A stretch of DNA of 64,000 bases from NCBI RefSeq assembly GCF_000299335.2, contig NZ_CP004387.1, forward strand, positions 3,426,994-3,490,993. Reading direction: 5' to 3'. A model generated the notes under the pieces. It was not told the origin of the DNA. It was given only the letters and a program-made list of their open reading frames with translations, and made no database searches. The translations under genes and the position numbers were made by a program. Below are positions 37,235 to 44,798 of the stretch, one piece after another. This DNA is from Isoalcanivorax pacificus W11-5. Its GTDB lineage: Bacteria > Pseudomonadota > Gammaproteobacteria > Pseudomonadales > Alcanivoracaceae. Each line of letters begins with the position of its first letter. Position 1 is the first letter of the stretch.

Positions 37235-37933
37235 ATGCCGATCCCTTCTTCCCCGTTTCCCGCGTCACCGCTCCCCGCCCCGGTCCTGGTGGTCGAGGAT
37301 GATCCGCTGATGCAGCAGCGCCTGCTGCGCATCCTGCAGGACCTGGGCTACAGCCTGGGCGCGCTCGACATGGCGTCCAGCATCGCCAAGGCACGCGCGC
37401 GCCTCGACACGCAGCGCCCCGCCCTGACGCTGGTGGATCTGGGGCTGCCGGACGGCAGCGGCATCGAACTGATCCGGCAGCTCAGGGCCTCGGCGCCGGA
37501 GTTGTGCATTCTGGTGATCTCGGCCTGGAGCACGGAGGATCACATCCTCGCCGCGCTGCGCGCCGGCGCCACGGGTTATGTGCTCAAGGACAGGGACGAT
37601 ATGGAGATCGCGTTCTCCATCAGCAGCGTGCTGCGCGGCGGCGCGCCTATTGACCCGTTCATCGCACGCCGTATTCTGGAACTCATTCCCGCCGCCGCTT
37701 CCGCACCCGAAGCGCAGCAGGACACTGACATGGGGGAAGTCAGCCTCAGTACCCGCGAAACCGAAATACTGCATCAGGTCGCGGAGGGGCTGACCAATCG
37801 GGAAATCGCCGAACGGTTGTTCATTTCACGCCATACAGCCGAATGCCACATCAAAAATATCTACAAAAAGCTGGCCGTCTCATCGCGCACGCGCGCCGTC
37901 AACGAAGCGCGTCAGCGTGGCTTGTTGCCCTGA
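37235..37933 (+). CDS. NarL/FixJ-family response regulator
   Basis: A 232-residue regulator. The receiver has VVEDDP (Asp22, Asp23), the phosphoacceptor in LVDLGLPDGSG (Asp68) and the Lys in GYVLKDRDD. The LuxR-type HTH is at about 165-225 (LSTRETEILHQVAEGLTNREIAERLFISRHTAECHIKNIYKKL). I start at ATG 37235; an in-frame ATG at 37115 adds a low-complexity extension. The following kinase gene overlaps it by 91 bp. It is divergent from the DcaP-like porin, a likely target. Confidence 0.88.
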   Translation: MPIPSSPFPASPLPAPVLVVEDDPLMQQRLLRILQDLGYSLGALDMASSIAKARARLDTQRPALTLVDLGLPDGSGIELIRQLRASAPELCILVISAWSTEDHILAALRAGATGYVLKDRDDMEIAFSISSVLRGGAPIDPFIARRILELIPAAASAPEAQQDTDMGEVSLSTRETEILHQVAEGLTNREIAERLFISRHTAECHIKNIYKKLAVSSRTRAVNEARQRGLLP

Positions 37934-39804
37934 CATTGCTGCTGGCCGGCCTGGCCACGCCGGTGGCGGCCGACGACTGCCGGACACGCCTGCTCGACAT
38001 CGCCGCCGCGCCGGAACAGCCCGGTAGCGCGCAACCGCCCACCGATGGCTGGGTGAAGGTTGCCCTGCCGGATACCTGGTTTCAGCGCTGGCCCGGCCAT
38101 GATGGCGCGGTCTGGTACCGCCTGCGCTGGCACGACGGATGCCACGGCAAGGCGGCCATCGCGGTCGCAGTCAGCCATGTGACGATGGCAGGCAGCCTGT
38201 TGATCAATGACACGCTGCTCTGGCGCGACGCGCATCTGCAAGAACCCTTCTCCCGCAGCTGGAATATGCCCCGCTACTGGGTTTTGCCCCGCGCGGCGCT
38301 GAATGCTGATGGCGACAACACGCTGTGGTTTCGTGTCGTCGGCATGCGTCACGATGTGCTCGGGCTGGGGCAGGTGGACATTGGTGATCCCGCCACAATC
38401 TGGCCGCTGCACACGCAGCAAGTCTGGCAGAAGCGCGATCTGTTCACGCTCAACATGAGTATCTCGCTGGTGCTCGGCTGTCTGTTTCTCTCCCTGTGGG
38501 CCGTGCAGCGCTCGGAGCGGGCATTCGGCTGGTACGCGCTGGCATCGCTGTCCTGGGCGCTGTTCGCCCACACCATGCTGGCCACCTCACCCTGGCCCTT
38601 CACCAACAGTGCCGACTGGAATCGTGCCGTCACGCTGGTGCTGACGATCTATTGCAGTGCGTTCTGCCTGTTCACCTGGCACTTCGGCGGGCAACGTTTC
38701 CCGCGCCTGTCCCGTGCACTGCCTGGCATCACGTTGTGTCTGACGGTGACGCTATGGTGGATACCGGACGACCATCTCACGCCGGTATTGATGGCCGTGA
38801 TCCCCGGCTACACGCTGGTCTTTATCGCCAACTGCATCCAGTTCCAGTTTCACGCCTGGCTCAACCGGCAGCGGCATAATGTACTGCTGGCATTGTGTCT
38901 GTTGTCTTTCCTGGTCATCGCCACACACGATCTGCTGGTAGTGCTCACGGTGATTGGCGGCGAGCATATCTATGCCCCGATTGCATCCCCCATCTCGATG
39001 CTGTTCATGTTTCTGATCATCGCGGATCGCTTCGCCAGCAACCTGCGCCACATCAAGGCGTTCAACACGGAGCTGAAAACCGCCATCAGCCACACCAGCG
39101 CCGAGCTGACCCGCACACTGCAACACCAGCACCAACTGGAAAGCCGCAATATCCGCCTCACCGAGCGGTTGCGGCTCTCCCATGATCTTCACGACAGCCT
39201 GGGCAGCTCGCTGATGCGCTCTATCGCTGTGGTCGAGCAGTCCGGCGAGCAGCTCGGCAGCACCCGCTTTCTGTCCATGCTCAAGGAACTGCGTAGTGAC
39301 CTGCGGCAAATCATCGACAACAGCGCGGGCTCGGCCGTCACACACACCACGCCGTCCGCCTGGATTGCCCCCCTGCGCCACCGTTTTGTACGGTTGTTTG
39401 AAGAGCTGGGCCTGACCTCCACCTGGCAGGTGCCCGCCGACTGGCCCCGGGCACTGTCCTCCATCCCGCTACTGACACTGACGCGTTTTATTGAGGAAGC
39501 ATTGACCAACGCCATCAAACACAGCCGCGGCGATCATTTCCAGGTGCAGTTGCACACGGGTGAAGACGGCATCCTGATGCTGGAGGTCTCCGACAACGGC
39601 ATCGGTTTCGATGTCGAGGCAGTGAGCGACGGCAGTGGTGTCGGCATGCACAGCATGCGTACCCGTATCGAACGCATCGGCGGGCAACTGACCATCACCT
39701 CTGTGCCAGGCGAGACACGCCTCACCGTGCATTTGGCCCTGCCCCCGCCGCCGGGCGGCCCTCCACTTCCGCCCCCTCACTCCGATTTTGCTACCAAGGT
39801 CTAA
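37843..39804 (+). CDS. 7TM sensor histidine kinase (NarX-type), partner of the preceding regulator
   Basis: A 653-residue kinase. An N-terminal signal/anchor (SAWLVALTLLLAGLATPVAA) is followed by a periplasmic jelly-roll-like domain (about 45-190), about seven membrane helices (about 200-400), a coiled linker, a HisKA_3 box (SHDLHDSLGSSLM, His450) and an HATPase with NGIGFD and GVGMHSMRTR. This is the 7TMR-DISM type layout. The only in-frame ATG that preserves the signal peptide is at 37843, inside the regulator gene, giving a 91-bp overlap. The tail is Pro-rich (PPPPGGPPLPPPH). The signal is unknown; a carboxylate-related ligand would suit the porin neighbour. Confidence 0.85.
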   Translation: MPHQKYLQKAGRLIAHARRQRSASAWLVALTLLLAGLATPVAADDCRTRLLDIAAAPEQPGSAQPPTDGWVKVALPDTWFQRWPGHDGAVWYRLRWHDGCHGKAAIAVAVSHVTMAGSLLINDTLLWRDAHLQEPFSRSWNMPRYWVLPRAALNADGDNTLWFRVVGMRHDVLGLGQVDIGDPATIWPLHTQQVWQKRDLFTLNMSISLVLGCLFLSLWAVQRSERAFGWYALASLSWALFAHTMLATSPWPFTNSADWNRAVTLVLTIYCSAFCLFTWHFGGQRFPRLSRALPGITLCLTVTLWWIPDDHLTPVLMAVIPGYTLVFIANCIQFQFHAWLNRQRHNVLLALCLLSFLVIATHDLLVVLTVIGGEHIYAPIASPISMLFMFLIIADRFASNLRHIKAFNTELKTAISHTSAELTRTLQHQHQLESRNIRLTERLRLSHDLHDSLGSSLMRSIAVVEQSGEQLGSTRFLSMLKELRSDLRQIIDNSAGSAVTHTTPSAWIAPLRHRFVRLFEELGLTSTWQVPADWPRALSSIPLLTLTRFIEEALTNAIKHSRGDHFQVQLHTGEDGILMLEVSDNGIGFDVEAVSDGSGVGMHSMRTRIERIGGQLTITSVPGETRLTVHLALPPPPGGPPLPPPHSDFATKV

Positions 39805-39965
39805 TTCAGAGCACCGGGCACCGCGCGCACACTCCGGGGAGTCACTACCCCGTGATATCTGATCGTGCCGGATACCCCGGCCACGCCGTGCCTTCGGGAT
39901 GCGCAGCCGGGCACCATTACCCCTGGTGCCTGCCGCATCGGGCATGGAACGAATAACAAAGGCAG

Positions 39966-40251
39966 GGGAACCTCTGAATAACTCCCCGGTGGTTCTGGCT
40001 TCCCGGGCGGCGCCTGATCAAGGCGCGACTTCGAAGGCATAGCGGGCTACGTCGAGAAGTCGCTTTGCTCCGCAGGCGCCGCCCGGAAAGCCCCGAAGGG
40101 CGGGCGCTACAGCACGCATTAGCCGCGTTGCGTCGCTTGGCAAGGGCTACGGCCACTATGTGCCCCGAATGGGGTATTGCCGGCGCGCCGCGCCTTGCTA
40201 CTGCATGCTGTAGCGCCCGCAGAACCACCGGGGAGTTATTCAGAGGTTCCC
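39966..40251. mobile_element. 286-bp MITE-like element with three-stem architecture (copy A)
   Basis: Perfect 32-bp terminal inverted repeats lie at 39966-39997 and 40220-40251 (starting GGGAACCTCTGAATAACTCC). Inside are two more inverted pairs: 39998-40016 with 40073-40091 (18 of 19 match) and 40101-40114 with 40206-40219 (14 of 14). The whole can therefore fold as a three-way junction. It encodes no protein. No clear target-site duplication was found. It ends 20 bp before the acetyl-CoA synthetase start codon, so it forms that gene's leader or promoter region. Confidence 0.8.
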
Positions 40252-40271
40252 AAGCTCAGGGAGAGCCCGTC

Positions 40272-42245
40272 ATGTCCGCTACACACGCCACCGTGGCGCC
40301 CAGCGATATCCAGCCCGTCGCAGTGAAACCGCGTTTCCGCGACAACGCCTGGATGGATGCCACCACCTATGACGCGCTCTACGCGCGCAGCATTGATGGG
40401 CCGGATACGTTCTGGCGCGAACAGAGCCAGCGCCTGCACTGGCGCCAGCCCCCCACGCAGATCCGCGATATCCGTTGGGACAAGAACGACCTGCATATCC
40501 GCTGGTTCGCTGATGGCCAGCTCAACGCGGCGGAAAACTGCATCGACCGCCACCTGTCAGCCCACGCGGATCGCGTAGCGCTGTACTGGGAGCCGGACAC
40601 ACCGGGCGAGGCGCGCGTCATCACCTACGCGGCTCTGCACCAGCAAGTCTGCAAACTGGCCAACGTGCTCAAGCACCTGGGCGTGCGCAAGGGCGACCGC
40701 GTCACCATTTATCTGCCGATGATTCCCGAAGCCGTATTTGCCATGCTGGCCTGCGCGCGCATCGGCGCGATTCATTCGGTGGTGTTCGGTGGTTTCTCGC
40801 CGGAAGCCGTGGCCGGCCGTATCGCGGACTGCGGCAGTTCACTGGTCATTACCGCTGATGCCGGCCTGCGCGGTGGCCGTGAGATCCCGCTGAAGGCGAA
40901 CGTGGACGCCGCCCTGGCCCGCCCGGAAGCGAAAGCCGCCAGCAAGGTGCTGGTGGTGCAACATACCGGCGGTGCCGTGGACTGGCACGACGGCCGCGAC
41001 CTCTGGTACCACGACCTGATGGCCACGGCCTCGGAACAGTGCGAACCGGCGGTAATGAATGCGGAAGACCCGCTGTTCATCCTTTATACCTCCGGCTCTA
41101 CCGGCAAACCGAAAGGCGTGCTGCACACCACCGGCGGCTACCTGACCTATGCCTCACTGACCCACCAAATGGTGTTCGACTACCACCCCGGCGATATCTA
41201 CTGGTGCACCGCCGATGTCGGCTGGATCACCGGCCATACCTATCTGGTCTACGGCCCGCTCGCCAACGGCGCCACCTGTGTCATGAGCGAGGGCCTGCCG
41301 AACTGGCCCGACGCCGCCCGGCTGGGCCAGATCATCGACAAGTTCAAGGTCAACACGCTTTACACTGCGCCCACCGCAATACGTGCCCTGATGGCTGCCG
41401 GCGACGGACCGCTGGCGCAGAGCCGTCGTGATTCACTGAAACTGCTGGCCACTGCCGGCGAGCCTATCAACCCGGCAGCCTGGCACTGGTTCCACGACAG
41501 CGTCGGCCACGGCGGCAGCGCCGTGGTGGACACCTGGTGGCAGACCGAAACCGGCGGCGTCATGATCACGCCACTGCCGGGGGCACACGCCACCAAGCCC
41601 GGCGCCGCCATGCGGCCGTTCTTCGGCATCCGCCCGGCGCTGGTGGACAACGACGGCACCCTGATCGACGGCCCCGGCGAGGGCAATCTGGTGATCCTGG
41701 ACAGCTGGCCGGCGCAGGCACGCACGCTGTGGGGGGATCACCAGCGCTTCATCGATACCTATTTCACCACCTTCCCCGGCACTTATTGCTCCGGCGACGG
41801 CGCACGCCGTGACGCCGATGGCGACTACTGGATTACCGGGCGGGTGGACGACGTGATCAATGTCTCCGGCCACCGCATGGGCACGGCGGAGATCGAAAGC
41901 GCGCTGGTATCGCACCCGGCCGTTGCCGAGGCAGCTGTGGTCGGCTACCCGCACGAGATCAAGGGCCAGGGGATTTACGTGTATGTCTCACTGACCTGCG
42001 ACCACAGCCCGAGCGATGAGCTGTATGCCGAGCTCAGGCAGTGGGTGCGCCGCGAGATCGGCGCCATTGCCACACCGGATCTGATCCACTGGGCGCCGGG
42101 GCTGCCGAAGACCCGCTCCGGCAAGATCATGCGCCGCATCCTGCGCAAGATCGCCGCCAACGAGCACGACAGCCTGGGCGATGTGTCCACGCTGGCCGAG
42201 CCGGCGGTGGTGCCCCAGTTGGTCGAAACCCGCATGAATCGCTGA
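40272..42245 (+). CDS. acsA: Acetyl-CoA synthetase
   Basis: A 657-residue AMP-forming ligase converting acetate, ATP and CoA to acetyl-CoA. It shows the family motifs in order: [11 protein letters not shown] (P-loop), [63 protein letters not shown], and the C-terminal [10 protein letters not shown], whose Lys is the usual regulatory acetylation site. GGGAGAG precedes ATG 40272; an open frame extending further upstream is the MITE-like element and not coding. A CrbR-like regulator follows, and a CrbS-like kinase lies 10 kb away, matching the known acetate regulon. Confidence 0.95.
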   Translation: MSATHATVAPSDIQPVAVKPRFRDNAWMDATTYDALYARSIDGPDTFWREQSQRLHWRQPPTQIRDIRWDKNDLHIRWFADGQLNAAENCIDRHLSAHADRVALYWEPDTPGEARVITYAALHQQVCKLANVLKHLGVRKGDRVTIYLPMIPEAVFAMLACARIGAIHSVVFGGFSPEAVAGRIADCGSSLVITADAGLRGGREIPLKANVDAALARPEAKAASKVLVVQHTGGAVDWHDGRDLWYHDLMATASEQCEPAVMNAEDPLFILYTSGSTGKPKGVLHTTGGYLTYASLTHQMVFDYHPGDIYWCTADVGWITGHTYLVYGPLANGATCVMSEGLPNWPDAARLGQIIDKFKVNTLYTAPTAIRALMAAGDGPLAQSRRDSLKLLATAGEPINPAAWHWFHDSVGHGGSAVVDTWWQTETGGVMITPLPGAHATKPGAAMRPFFGIRPALVDNDGTLIDGPGEGNLVILDSWPAQARTLWGDHQRFIDTYFTTFPGTYCSGDGARRDADGDYWITGRVDDVINVSGHRMGTAEIESALVSHPAVAEAAVVGYPHEIKGQGIYVYVSLTCDHSPSDELYAELRQWVRREIGAIATPDLIHWAPGLPKTRSGKIMRRILRKIAANEHDSLGDVSTLAEPAVVPQLVETRMNR

Positions 42246-42277
42246 TTCTGCGTTTGTCCCCATGGGCGTTTTGCCCA

Positions 42278-42569
42278 GAGGGTACGGCAACGCTATTTCC
42301 ATCGGCCCTGTTGGGGCTGAAAAAGCGCCGATCACCAGAAGTAGGCGCTTCAAGCGAGGCGCGAGGAGTGAAGTTTGGCGGACCCAAATGAACGACGAGC
42401 AACGCGGAGCGGCGCTTTTTCAGCCCCAACCCGAAGGGCTGGGCCTGTCTGGCCGTCCCGCCGCGTTAGCCTCTGCTCATGTAGGTCTCGCTACACTACG
42501 CTTCGGCTGCCTTGCTGGACGGCCAGACAGGCCCAGCAGGGCCGATGGAAATAGCGTTGCCGTACCCTC
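42278..42569. mobile_element. 292-bp MITE-like element with three-stem architecture (copy B)
   Basis: Perfect 33-bp terminal inverted repeats lie at 42278-42310 and 42537-42569 (starting GAGGGTACGGCAACGC). Inner pairs are 42313-42330 with 42410-42427 (18 of 18) and 42438-42458 with 42517-42537 (21 of 21). Size and layout repeat those of the element upstream of acsA, but the terminal sequences differ. It begins 32 bp after the acsA stop codon. No protein is encoded. Confidence 0.8.
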
Positions 42570-42570
42570 C

Positions 42571-42640
42571 TGCCATGCCGGCATGGGCACGTGACCGACC
42601 GTCACCCCGGTCACAGACCCGGCATGGCAGCTTTTTCTTT
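42571..42640 (+). terminator. Terminator between acsA and the CrbR-like gene
   Basis: TGCCATGCCGG (42571-42581) pairs with CCGGCATGGCA (42619-42629), enclosing a second stem GTGACCG/CGGTCAC, and is followed by GCTTTTTCTTT. It separates the acsA transcript from the regulator gene. Confidence 0.75.
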
Positions 42641-42651
42641 CCTCACAGGCC

Positions 42652-42657
42652 TATAAT
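42652..42657 (+). promoter_or_regulatory. Perfect -10 box six bases before the regulator ATG
   Basis: TATAAT at 42652-42657 lies six bases before ATG 42664, and no Shine-Dalgarno is placed correctly. Transcription would start at or next to the start codon. A good -35 is not seen; the T-rich terminator tail occupies that place. Confidence 0.5.
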
Positions 42658-42663
42658 CAGCCC

Positions 42664-43332
42664 ATGGACCCGATACTGATCGCCGACGACCATCCGCTGT
42701 TCCGCGCGGCCCTGCGCCAGGCCGTGGCGGGCTGCTTTACCGATGCACCGATCACCGAGGCCGATTCGCTGGCCGCCGTGCAGCATCTGGTCGAAGCACA
42801 GCGCAGCTTCAGCCTGTTGCTGCTGGATCTGCACATGCCGGGCACACACGGGTTTTCGGGCCTGATCTATCTGCGCGAGCAGTATCCGCAGACGCCGCTG
42901 GTGGTGATCTCTGCCAGTGACGAACCGGATATCATGCAGCGCGCGGTCAACTTCGGTGCCAACGGCTTCATCCCCAAGTCCACCAGCCTGGACACCATGA
43001 CCGATGCCTTGAAAGCGGTGCTCAAGGGCGAGACCTGGTTGCCGGTCACGGCCCGTCAGAGCAGCGCCACCGCCGCCTCGGCCAGCGAGCAGGAACTGGC
43101 CCGGCGTATCACCAGCCTCACGCCGCAGCAGTTCCGCGTGCTGGGCATGTTGCTGGAAGGCATGGCCAATAAAGTGATTGCCATCGAACTGAATGTGTCC
43201 GAGGCGACGGTGAAGGCGCACATGACCGCCATCCTGCGCAAGCTCGGCGCCCGCAACCGGACGCAGGCGGTGCTGCTGCTGCGCGACATCGCCATCGACA
43301 CCGCGCACGCGGAATCCGCCTCCGACGCCTGA
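42664..43332 (+). CDS. CrbR/ErdR-like LuxR-type response regulator
   Basis: A 222-residue regulator. The receiver runs from residue 3 (ILIADDHPLFRAAL) with Asp55 in LLLLDLHMPGTHG and Lys in FIPKSTSLD; a LuxR-type HTH occupies about 150-205 (LTPQQFRVLGMLLEGMANKVIAIELNVSEATVKAHMTAILRKLGARNRTQAV). It resembles ErdR/CrbR regulators that activate acetyl-CoA synthetase and acetate permease genes. It lies directly downstream of acsA, while its probable kinase (CrbS-like) is encoded at 52.4-55.8 kb. Start is fixed by the domain's first strand. Confidence 0.85.
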   Translation: MDPILIADDHPLFRAALRQAVAGCFTDAPITEADSLAAVQHLVEAQRSFSLLLLDLHMPGTHGFSGLIYLREQYPQTPLVVISASDEPDIMQRAVNFGANGFIPKSTSLDTMTDALKAVLKGETWLPVTARQSSATAASASEQELARRITSLTPQQFRVLGMLLEGMANKVIAIELNVSEATVKAHMTAILRKLGARNRTQAVLLLRDIAIDTAHAESASDA

Positions 43333-43340
43333 GGCGCGCC

Positions 43341-44636
43341 TCAGACCTGATTCAGGTCATCATCCTTGGTTTCGCGCGTCATCCACAGGGCTGCCAGCGT
43401 CAGCAGCGCCGCCACCGCCAGGTAATAGCCGACGTATTGCAGGCCGTAGTGCGTGGCCAGCCAGGTGGCGATATAGGGCGCCAGCGAGGCCCCAAAGATG
43501 CCGGCCATATTGAAGGTCAGCGAGGCGCCGGTGTAGCGCACTGCGGTGGGGAACAACTCGGAGAGCACCGTCCCCAGCGGCCCGTAGGTCATGCCCATCA
43601 GACCCAGGCCCAGTGTCAGGAAGATCACCACGCCGGCCAGGCTGCCACCGCCAAACATCGGCTGGAACAGCAGCCCGAACAGGGCGATGCCGGCCGTCAC
43701 CAGGATCAATGTACGACGGCGGCCGTAGCGGTCCGCCGCCAGCGCCGCGACCGGGATCATCAGCGCGAAAAACAGCACCGCGAACAACTGGATGGTGAGG
43801 AATTCATCGCGCGCATAACCCAGTTGCGACACGCCCCAGGTCAGGCTGAACACCGTGGTCAGGTAGAACAACACGAAGGTGGCCAGCGCGATCAGCGTGC
43901 CCAGCACCAGCGTGCGCGGGTGCTTGCGCACCACTTCCACCATCGGCAGTTTCACCTGCTCATTGCGGTCCAGTGTCTGGCGGAACACCGGCGTTTCCTC
44001 GATCTGCAGGCGGATATACAGGCCGATCGCCACCAGCAGCGCGCTGGCCAGGAACGGAATACGCCAGCCCCAGGAGAAAAATTGCTGTTCGCTCAGCGTC
44101 TCGGCCAGGATCAGGAACGACAGGCCGGACAACAGAAAGCCCAGCGGTGCACCCAACTGCGGGAACATGCCGTACCAGGCGCGCTTGCCCGGCGGCGCGT
44201 TCTCGGTCGCCAACAGCACCGCGCCGCCCCACTCGCCGCCCAGCCCCAGCCCCTGACCAAAGCGACACAGCGCCAGCAACAGCGGTGCCAGCATGCCGAT
44301 CTGCGCGTAGGTCGGCAGCAGGCCGATCACGACAGTGGAGACCCCCATGGTCAGCAACGCCGCCACCAGTGTCGCCTTGCGGCCGACGCGGTCGCCGTAA
44401 TGCCCGAACACCGCCGAACCGAGGGGCCGGGCAAAGAATGCCAGTGCAAAGGTGGCCAGCGATTGCAGGGTGGCGGTGGTCGGGTCCGAGCCAGGGAAGA
44501 ACAGGTGCGGGAACACCAGCACGGCGGCGGTGGCGTAGATGTAGAAATCGTAGAACTCGATCGTGGTGCCCACCAGGCTGGCGAACAGGACACGGGCTGG
44601 CGAGTTAGTCGGGCGCTCTGCGGCGGCAGTGGTCAT
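43341..44636 (-). CDS. MFS transporter, metabolite:proton symporter family
   Basis: A 431-residue inner-membrane carrier with twelve predicted helices. The N-terminus VGTTIEFYDFYIYATAAVLVFP and the loop motif GHYGDRVGRKATL are those of the MHS (ShiA/ProP-like) group; GQGLGLGGEWGGAVLLATENAP is the family's helix-5 signature, and ALAADRYGRRRTL follows at the domain duplication. The substrate is probably a carboxylate or zwitterion but cannot be read from sequence. I start at ATG 44636, which has a G-rich ribosome site; earlier in-frame ATGs lack the family N-terminus. It is convergent with the CrbR-like gene, eight bases apart. Confidence 0.9.
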   Translation of the reverse strand: MTTAAAERPTNSPARVLFASLVGTTIEFYDFYIYATAAVLVFPHLFFPGSDPTTATLQSLATFALAFFARPLGSAVFGHYGDRVGRKATLVAALLTMGVSTVVIGLLPTYAQIGMLAPLLLALCRFGQGLGLGGEWGGAVLLATENAPPGKRAWYGMFPQLGAPLGFLLSGLSFLILAETLSEQQFFSWGWRIPFLASALLVAIGLYIRLQIEETPVFRQTLDRNEQVKLPMVEVVRKHPRTLVLGTLIALATFVLFYLTTVFSLTWGVSQLGYARDEFLTIQLFAVLFFALMIPVAALAADRYGRRRTLILVTAGIALFGLLFQPMFGGGSLAGVVIFLTLGLGLMGMTYGPLGTVLSELFPTAVRYTGASLTFNMAGIFGASLAPYIATWLATHYGLQYVGYYLAVAALLTLAALWMTRETKDDDLNQV

Positions 44637-44798
44637 GTGGCTTCCCCCCAGGGGACAGGAAAGCAGGGAATGCTGCCAGTTTCCGGGCAAGGGAGCCAGA
44701 GGGAGATGGCGAAAGCCCGGCAGCGTTGCCGGGATCCACATACTCCCCCTGCTCTACCTACCCTGCCGCCCATGGCTTTAGTGCCCGGAGCCCGACAC

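Noticed and set aside
40065-40271. N-terminal extension of acetyl-CoA synthetase or a separate small gene
   Set aside because: The open frame here is the MITE-like element; the synthetase start at 40272 has a ribosome site and the expected N-terminus.
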